Below, one piece after another: positions 23,066-28,003 of a stretch of DNA of 28,003 nt. The translations under genes and the position numbers were made by a program. Below the pieces are notes generated by a model. That model did not search any database. It worked only from the letters and a program-made list of their open reading frames with translations, and was not told where the DNA came from. Each line of letters opens with the position of its first letter. Position 1 is the stretch's first letter. The stretch is from a virus. The stretch lies in IMG/VR virus record IMGVR_UViG_3300033153_012017, positions 1 to 28,003 of that record; one strand, written 5' to 3'.

Positions 23066-23541
23066 CTAGTTGGATAAATAACAATGTTGTCCACTGAACC
23101 TACAAAGTTCAAGTCAGCCCGAAATGTTATATCATTGGTACCGGTACAGAGAATATTCTCTTCAAATGTGCCGGTTGCCGCTCGAAGTGTACCAAACTCG
23201 GTACCTAATCCGATTGAAACATTCCCAGCGGTGTACGCCGTAACTTCAAACACCACTCGATATGTTTCGCCGACGATTAATAAAGATGCGTCACTTAAAT
23301 CACTATTACCAACTTGAGTGCCATCGGAAGTTGCTACGCCAGAACCAATGAGCCAGCCGGTGCCACATATCCAGTTCACACCACATACTGTGTCAAAGAC
23401 AGGATCAGTGAGCACACTCAATGGCGTATCTAAATATCGAGCGTAGATGATTGCCTCACGACGCAGGCGGTCGTAGTGGATCGCCGCCTGCCATGCTCGT
23501 TTCAGCTTTGCTGTGGTGTACTTACCAATTCGTCTTAACAT
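23062..23541 (-). CDS. Small head-region protein with C-terminal lectin-like beta-sandwich
   Basis: A 159-residue protein. Residues 1-40 are a basic helix (MLRRIGKYTTAKLKRAW). Residues about 45-158 form a jelly-roll, carbohydrate-binding-like domain: GTGWLIGSGVATSDG, VGETYRVVFEVTAY, NVSIGLGTEFG, and the closing SVDNIVIYP, the usual last strand. A similar unit lies in the J-like tip protein. Position between the scaffold and capsid genes suggests a head decoration or fibre protein that could bind host surface glycans; this is inference. It ends tail-to-tail with the synthetase-like gene, the two stop codons overlapping. I cannot name a family. Confidence 0.72.
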   Translation of the reverse strand: MLRRIGKYTTAKLKRAWQAAIHYDRLRREAIIYARYLDTPLSVLTDPVFDTVCGVNWICGTGWLIGSGVATSDGTQVGNSDLSDASLLIVGETYRVVFEVTAYTAGNVSIGLGTEFGTLRAATGTFEENILCTGTNDITFRADLNFVGSVDNIVIYPTS

Positions 23542-23552
23542 TATTGTACCTT

Positions 23553-24353
23553 TTAGGTTGTGATCCCTGCTGATTTCTGCATTTGTGCCGCCAACACAGG
23601 GTTGGTGCGCGTCAATTTAGCCTGAAGCGTAATATTCTTGGTATCCGCTTTCCAAGGATTCACTTGATTACCACCCTTACCTCCGGAATTCGGAGGAATA
23701 CCACTACCACTATTCTGCATTGGAAATGCGCCAGAGAACGTTTCATTCGCTTTTAATTCGGCCACTAAGTCATTGATCGTAAACACTTCACCGTTAGTTG
23801 AGTTGATCCGCTGATTACCTTCAGCATCTACCACTTGAGTCGTGTAGTCACCGGCTTCAGATTTGACGGTCTTCAGATTAGGCTTAATGTGAGGTAGTAA
23901 CAATGTGGCGTTACCATGCTCTTTGTCAATTGCCTTGACTGCTACGTTCTCAATCAGTTCTTTGTCCAAAGCACTTTGCAGGCCGGTCAGCTTAGTTGTA
24001 TAGTCATTGGTTAATGTCGTGATCTCAACGGAGTGAGCATCGGTCATACTGCCTTTGAGAGTATCCCATTCGCCGGCGGCGGCTAAAGCATCTTCTTTGG
24101 CTTTCGCTTTTTGTGTTTCCAGTTCGTCTTTTTCAGTGAGGAATGTATTGTAAGCATCCATATCCACATTGTCGGGCATCTGGTTCTTTTTCAGCTTATT
24201 GATCTGATCCAGTAACTTGGTTTTGTTAGTGGTCAGGCCAGTAATTTTACTGTCCACCAGTGCATCTGCTTCAGACTGCGCGGCGGATAGGAAATTACTT
24301 AGATCAACGTCGGTACCGAGTTTTTCTGCCAATAATTCTTGTAATGTTGCCAT
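23553..24353 (-). CDS. Head scaffolding protein (putative)
   Basis: A 266-residue protein. Residues about 40-150 are a long coiled coil (LLDQINKLKK, FLTEKDELETQKAKAKEDAL). Residues about 150-215 contain IENVAVKAIDKEHGNATLLLPHI and VFTINDLVAELKANETF. A Gly/Ser/Asn-rich linker (GSGIPPNSGGKGG) and a basic C-terminal helix complete it. This layout is common in phage scaffolding proteins, whose C-terminus contacts the coat shell. It lies between portal and capsid genes as expected. There is no protease motif, so head maturation cleavage is not suggested here. It has the ACACACAGGA leader. Confidence 0.78.
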   Translation of the reverse strand: MATLQELLAEKLGTDVDLSNFLSAAQSEADALVDSKITGLTTNKTKLLDQINKLKKNQMPDNVDMDAYNTFLTEKDELETQKAKAKEDALAAAGEWDTLKGSMTDAHSVEITTLTNDYTTKLTGLQSALDKELIENVAVKAIDKEHGNATLLLPHIKPNLKTVKSEAGDYTTQVVDAEGNQRINSTNGEVFTINDLVAELKANETFSGAFPMQNSGSGIPPNSGGKGGNQVNPWKADTKNITLQAKLTRTNPVLAAQMQKSAGITT

Positions 24354-24362
24354 GGTATTATG

Positions 24363-24372
24363 TCCTGTGTGT
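24363..24372 (-). promoter_or_regulatory. Extended ribosome-binding leader ACACACAGGA
   Basis: A perfect copy, 9 bases before the ATG of the scaffold gene on the minus strand. Confidence 0.8.
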
Positions 24373-24385
24373 TTTGGTTATGGTG

Positions 24386-25915
24386 TTATACGGGTTGTGC
24401 TGGGTTGTCAATTTCATTTCCTGTTTCTAAACTATTTCCGGTGGTGTTATTTTTAGCGGGCTGATTGTTGGCACCACCTTCATTCTCTTTCACTGCCAAC
24501 TCTGACTGCAGATTCTCTTTGAAAAACGGAGGTGGATTTTCCTTGATCAGCTCCAGTTCTTCTTCCATTGTACGGGTAGAGGTAATGATCTCCCCCTCTT
24601 TCATCTTGGTAAACATGGTATCAAAACTGATAGCTCCATCTAACCATGATTTGACCAGCGCAATTTGCTCGTTAGCTGGAAGTTCAACAATTATGAAATC
24701 TCGATTTAAGGTAAACGTCATGTCTTCTGAATAGGTATCGTTGTCCCAGTCCATTTTCATCTGGATCAATTCTTTCATCTGAGAAGACAGATTGTCCACA
24801 ATCGTTGCAATGAGCGATGTTTGCGCACTGGTTCTGATGATCACACTGGAGGCGGTTTCACGTGAAACAGCCTGAGGTGATAATATCTGGGCACCAATAG
24901 TTGCCATGGTGTTTTCTAGTTTGCTAATGTAGTTAATATGAGCCTCATAACTCTTGCCGCTGAACTCCATCATACCCACTTTCGCCGCATCATTGGCAAT
25001 CAACCATGCTTGGGTGGGACCAATACTACTGGGCGCATTTTCGTCACTGGGGTCAACACCGGTCGCCCATGGTGTGGGTAACGCTGTCCAGTGAAGCAGG
25101 TAAACCAAGTCAATTACACGCTGGTCTACCGCGATATTCAAGTCAGAAATATCCTGAAGCGGTGATTTCTCAACGGTAAAGTTGTTGGGTTTAATGCTGT
25201 GGATGATCAAAGGGAGTTTCGTTAAAAAGTCACCGTTCTTAGTCGGAAGACTGGTTGAGACCAGTTCCTCGTTTTCATCACCGTCATCGTGAAGGGTGAG
25301 ATAACGACGCAGGCGTACCACTCGCTTCGACTCACCTTGATCGTTACTAATTGTGGTGAAGTCAATAACCGTATGATACTGCACATCGGCGGTGCTAAAT
25401 TCATCATCGATTGATTGTTCTTCTACCATTTCTTTAAAAATAAACCGTGATAACTCAGGATACCCTTTGGAATTATCCGTTAAGAACGATACAAATTGTT
25501 CTGGCTTGACCAATTTGTAGAACGAACGATTGAGTACGTTACTCCAGTCAAGCATTGTGGCGCAAAACCCGTCTTCAAAGACAAATTGTGTTATTTGTTG
25601 GCAGTACTCTTGTAATGTATTGCCTAACAAGTCAACATTCTTCTGATCAAAACTGTCAGCACCGGTCAAAATTATCGGCTTGCGAAAAATAGTCCCCGTA
25701 AACCCATCAACCACTTTCGGATACAGTGTATAGACTTGAGCCATATCAATCATGGTGTCATAGTCATCGTCACTTTGACCACTTAATCTGCGGAAATACG
25801 TTTCTCGATTCGCAAACATCGCCGCTTTACCACCACGAATGTCTCGATTTTGTCGTAAAATCGCTTGCATATTCGTTATTTCTGCAGACATTGGGAAGGT
25901 TGTACTAGTTGACAT
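24386..25915 (-). CDS. Portal protein, DUF4055-type
   Basis: A 509-residue protein. The N-terminal part has NRETYFRRLSGQSDDDYDTMI and YPKVVDGFTGTIFRKP, the opening of the DUF4055 portal family. The core has WTALPTPWATGVDP and the wing/crown part has SAQTSLIATIVDNLSSQMKELI. An Asn/Glu-rich disordered tail ends the protein. As the portal, it forms the dodecameric ring at one capsid vertex through which DNA is packaged by the terminase. It lies directly after the terminase gene and before the scaffold gene. A GTTATACAAA motif lies in the 71-base gap before it. Confidence 0.88.
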   Translation of the reverse strand: MSTSTTFPMSAEITNMQAILRQNRDIRGGKAAMFANRETYFRRLSGQSDDDYDTMIDMAQVYTLYPKVVDGFTGTIFRKPIILTGADSFDQKNVDLLGNTLQEYCQQITQFVFEDGFCATMLDWSNVLNRSFYKLVKPEQFVSFLTDNSKGYPELSRFIFKEMVEEQSIDDEFSTADVQYHTVIDFTTISNDQGESKRVVRLRRYLTLHDDGDENEELVSTSLPTKNGDFLTKLPLIIHSIKPNNFTVEKSPLQDISDLNIAVDQRVIDLVYLLHWTALPTPWATGVDPSDENAPSSIGPTQAWLIANDAAKVGMMEFSGKSYEAHINYISKLENTMATIGAQILSPQAVSRETASSVIIRTSAQTSLIATIVDNLSSQMKELIQMKMDWDNDTYSEDMTFTLNRDFIIVELPANEQIALVKSWLDGAISFDTMFTKMKEGEIITSTRTMEEELELIKENPPPFFKENLQSELAVKENEGGANNQPAKNNTTGNSLETGNEIDNPAQPV

Positions 25916-25986
25916 GGTCTAACGTCCTAAATTAGTGATTTGTAACGGTAATTGTAATATAAGTGGGTATGTTATACAAATATCCA

Positions 25987-27279
25987 TCAAAACCCACCCA
26001 GTTTCTTTGCACGAGAGTCCAATTTCCTGACCGGATAGAGGAAATACACCATATACCCAAACGAATCATTAATATCGTCAATGGAACTATTCACCAGCTT
26101 CTCCGGCTGACCAGTGTTCGCTGAATACACGTGTTGCTCTAACGATTCACACAGTGATTTGACCAATAGCTTGTTCACGCGCACGGTGTGGTGCTCAAAG
26201 GCGGCGTTCACAGACATGACTCTGTCTTTTATCAATGGATTCTTAGAATGCGACTTAATGTGAAACCCCGCCTTCCTCAAGATCGTAAAGTCCGATTGAC
26301 TGGCTGACTTGGAGCTGGTCGAACGGCCACTGGAGTCTGGGTAGATGTATATCGGTGAGCGCGGGTACTTATTACGCAATACCTCAACAATCTCGTTGGT
26401 ATCGTTGAGATGATACAGCCCGTCAATAATGTGAAGCTCGGTTACGGGTTTGGCTTGCGGATCATTGTTGTTTAATGGTCGGGGTCGTTTCACCGCCACG
26501 GTGATGGAACAGTCCAGTACGTTAAAGTCAACGCCACAGTGTATTTCTTCACCTTCACGATACACGGAGTCTGTGTGCTGGTCGTCACGGTCAAACGCAT
26601 AATAGACGGTTCCAGACTGCAGGTTTGTAAAAATACCGTTAACGTATGCCTCAAACAAGTTGGATGGATAGGTAGACTTCATGGTCTCAATATAACCATC
26701 AGCCAGATTATGTTCATTGGTGTACGTGGAGGCAATGATGAGCTCACTGTCTTTTAACGGGGTTTGTTTCCAGTTAATGTAGGAAAACTTATAGCCCTCA
26801 GGTGTTGAAAATACAAATACCTGATTCTTGGTGCCGGACGGTGCGCTTTGGCGCATACGTCCAATGGCTTTTTTCAATACCAGTTCGGCTTTTTCCGTGG
26901 GGATCGTATCAATTTCATCCAGAAATACAGATAGTACATTCAGACCAATTAAGGTGGTCGGGTCGGTCATACTGCGACAATAAATATTACCATGCCCTTT
27001 AATGGCAATTACCGAATCTGATTTATTCAGTGTGTACTCTAATCCCATCTCTTTCATCATTTCTTCGATGAGCGGATAGAAAATACTTTTAATCAGACTA
27101 TGCGTGGGTGCCATGTACAATAAATTGCAAGTGGGGTTACTGATTATGGTGGAAAGCAAACGTACCGTACCCACATGGGATTTTCCAGAGCCCATCCCCG
27201 CACAAAAGTTGACAAACTTAGCCTGTGATACGAAGAACTTGGACTGGGGTACCGATAATTTGATTTTAAGTTCAGGCAT
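25987..27279 (-). CDS. terL: Terminase large subunit
   Basis: A 430-residue packaging motor. The ATPase domain has the Walker A motif GMGSGKSH (about residues 29-36), YMAPTHSLIKSIFYPL, and Walker B VFLDEIDTIP (about 138). FVFSTPEGY is the coupling motif. The nuclease domain has the acidic HCGVDFN (about 250) and IYPDSSGRS (about 311), which supply metal ligands of the RNase H-like fold. It cuts and pumps DNA through the portal. It begins 3 bases after the ribbon-helix-helix gene. The packaging type (cos or pac) cannot be decided by eye. Confidence 0.95.
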   Translation of the reverse strand: MPELKIKLSVPQSKFFVSQAKFVNFCAGMGSGKSHVGTVRLLSTIISNPTCNLLYMAPTHSLIKSIFYPLIEEMMKEMGLEYTLNKSDSVIAIKGHGNIYCRSMTDPTTLIGLNVLSVFLDEIDTIPTEKAELVLKKAIGRMRQSAPSGTKNQVFVFSTPEGYKFSYINWKQTPLKDSELIIASTYTNEHNLADGYIETMKSTYPSNLFEAYVNGIFTNLQSGTVYYAFDRDDQHTDSVYREGEEIHCGVDFNVLDCSITVAVKRPRPLNNNDPQAKPVTELHIIDGLYHLNDTNEIVEVLRNKYPRSPIYIYPDSSGRSTSSKSASQSDFTILRKAGFHIKSHSKNPLIKDRVMSVNAAFEHHTVRVNKLLVKSLCESLEQHVYSANTGQPEKLVNSSIDDINDSFGYMVYFLYPVRKLDSRAKKLGGF

Positions 27280-27282
27280 GGA

Positions 27283-27687
27283 TTAGTAAGACGGCTCTTT
27301 TACCACGCGGCTTGTGGTGAATTGCGGTTGGGCTTTGGCTATTGGGTCGGGTGATTCAGGTGGAGATTGTTCAGTTTCATCTTGGATATCAATGTTAATA
27401 ATTTTGTTTGTTAAATTTTTAACACTTACTTGTGGTTGCACCCGTTTTTCTTCAATATGGGAAGTTGAAGTTGCCATATCCCCTACCGTTACCGTTTCGG
27501 TTTTGGTTACATATGTCGCGTCTTTCATAGCCATGCGATTATTTCCATTGAGATGTTCAATCAGTACGGTTCTCACGTAATTCGATAAGGTGCGATTGTC
27601 ATCTTCAGCCAGTGTCTGGAGTTGTGTTTTTTCATCACTCGTCAGCCGTACTGGTGGTAACTGCTGGTCTAAGGTTTGTTTGCTCAT
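27283..27687 (-). CDS. Ribbon-helix-helix protein, candidate small terminase or regulator
   Basis: A 134-residue protein from MSKQTLDQQLPP. The ATG at 27687 is chosen for its ACACACAGGA leader; an in-frame ATG at 27756 would precede the leader. Residues about 10-45 (PPVRLTSDEKTQLQTLAEDD and NRTLSNYVRTVLIEHL) fit a ribbon-helix-helix DNA-binding domain. The rest is Thr/Glu/Pro-rich and probably disordered. Genes just before terL usually encode the small terminase, so that is the first guess, but the protein lacks its usual oligomer domain. It could equally be a late-gene regulator. A palindrome at 27717-27731 could be its own operator. Confidence 0.7.
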   Translation of the reverse strand: MSKQTLDQQLPPVRLTSDEKTQLQTLAEDDNRTLSNYVRTVLIEHLNGNNRMAMKDATYVTKTETVTVGDMATSTSHIEEKRVQPQVSVKNLTNKIINIDIQDETEQSPPESPDPIAKAQPQFTTSRVVKEPSY

Positions 27688-27699
27688 TAGTAATAAGTG

Positions 27700-27709
27700 T
27701 CCTGTGTGT
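27700..27709 (-). promoter_or_regulatory. Extended ribosome-binding leader ACACACAGGA
   Basis: A perfect copy, 12 bases before the ATG at 27687. It decides the start of the ribbon-helix-helix gene. Confidence 0.7.
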
Positions 27710-27716
27710 TGTAAAC

Positions 27717-27731
27717 GTATGCTTCGCATAC
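27717..27731. repeat. Short palindrome upstream of the ribbon-helix-helix gene
   Basis: GTATGC-TTC-GCATAC is a perfect 6-base inverted repeat with a 3-base spacer, 30 bases before the start of a DNA-binding protein gene. It could be an operator for autoregulation. Confidence 0.4.
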
Positions 27732-28003
27732 TAACATGGCACTTTTGAGATGACAAGTGTTACGTTACTATGGTGATGTTTTTAAAATTTTGATAGGGTG
27801 GAATGATATCAGGTTGGATTTGGGGTTGTGGGGCGGGTATTTATTATTAGCGTATAACATTGTGTATCACTTTGTTATACATTGTGATATGTTTTTGGAG
27901 TATTTTGTTAGGGTCATCGCCCACATGCGACGTTCGAGGGGACAACATGCCCCCACCCCAAGAACGCACCCCACCACAAAATGTCCCTGTTAAAATCACA
28001 CCT

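Larger units (their letters stand above)
27688..28003. promoter_or_regulatory. Non-coding or upstream region of the late operon
   Basis: A stretch of 316 bases without a clear gene. From the left it holds an ACACACAGGA leader at 27700-27709 on the minus strand and a short palindrome GTATGC-TTC-GCATAC at 27717-27731. Further right are inverted GTATAAC/GTTATAC elements (27852-27858 and 27874-27880). The region is AT-rich up to 27900 and then unexpectedly C-rich (CCCCCACCCC near 27951). A minus-strand frame is open from the right edge to a stop at 27847 (about 51 codons, ending VIHNVIR) and could be the tail of a further gene. No other coding frame is convincing. Confidence 0.4.

Noticed and set aside
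27757-27993. Plus-strand frame of 78 codons starting with GTG
   Set aside because: No ribosome site, an unlikely Pro/Thr/Arg-rich C-terminus from C-rich DNA, and opposite to the late operon control region.

Overview
The window is a contiguous piece of a tailed double-stranded DNA phage genome (Caudoviricetes), most likely with a siphovirus virion. It holds a full head-to-tail late module in lambda-like order with a long non-contractile-type tail tape measure. Codon use is AT-rich. A gammaproteobacterial host is plausible from the lambda-type tail tip set and the lacZ-like Shine-Dalgarno leaders, but the host cannot be named from the sequence. I see no tRNA, CRISPR array, IS element or integrase.

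Nearly everything is on the minus strand, so the late operon reads from right to left. From 27.7 kb downward it encodes a ribbon-helix-helix protein (candidate small terminase or regulator), large terminase, DUF4055-type portal, scaffold-like protein, and a small protein with a lectin-like beta-sandwich. After an interruption it resumes with the major capsid protein (own terminator), a small coiled-coil protein, head-tail connector, head closure, tail completion and tail terminator proteins, and the tail tube (own terminator). Next come the tail chaperone pair joined by a canonical lambda-type -1 frameshift site, the tape measure, M-, L- and K-like tail tip proteins, a 1598-residue J-like central tip protein, and three tail fibre genes, the last running off the left edge. 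Many gene pairs are coupled by TAATG or ATGA stop/start overlaps.

The interruption (about 17.9-23.1 kb) is a plus-strand island set between the capsid gene and the upstream head genes. It encodes a J-domain fused to a degenerate protein kinase, a 110-residue unknown, a von Willebrand A (vWA) protein, a short structured-RNA-like segment, a 55-residue unknown, a Rossmann-like/class II aldolase-like fusion, and an adenylosuccinate synthetase (PurA/PurZ superfamily) whose substrate loops are remodelled. It starts from a shared divergent promoter region and ends tail-to-tail with the late operon, the two stop codons overlapping. None of these genes is a virion gene by recognition. They look like a metabolic and regulatory accessory system, and I consider this the best candidate for an undescribed system here.

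Two regulatory themes stand out. Five genes on both strands share the extended ribosome-binding leader ACACACAGGA, and the loop of the tail tube terminator carries the exact complement. Divergent and upstream regions contain short repeats (TTAGCT, GTTATAC) that could be phage operators or promoter elements.
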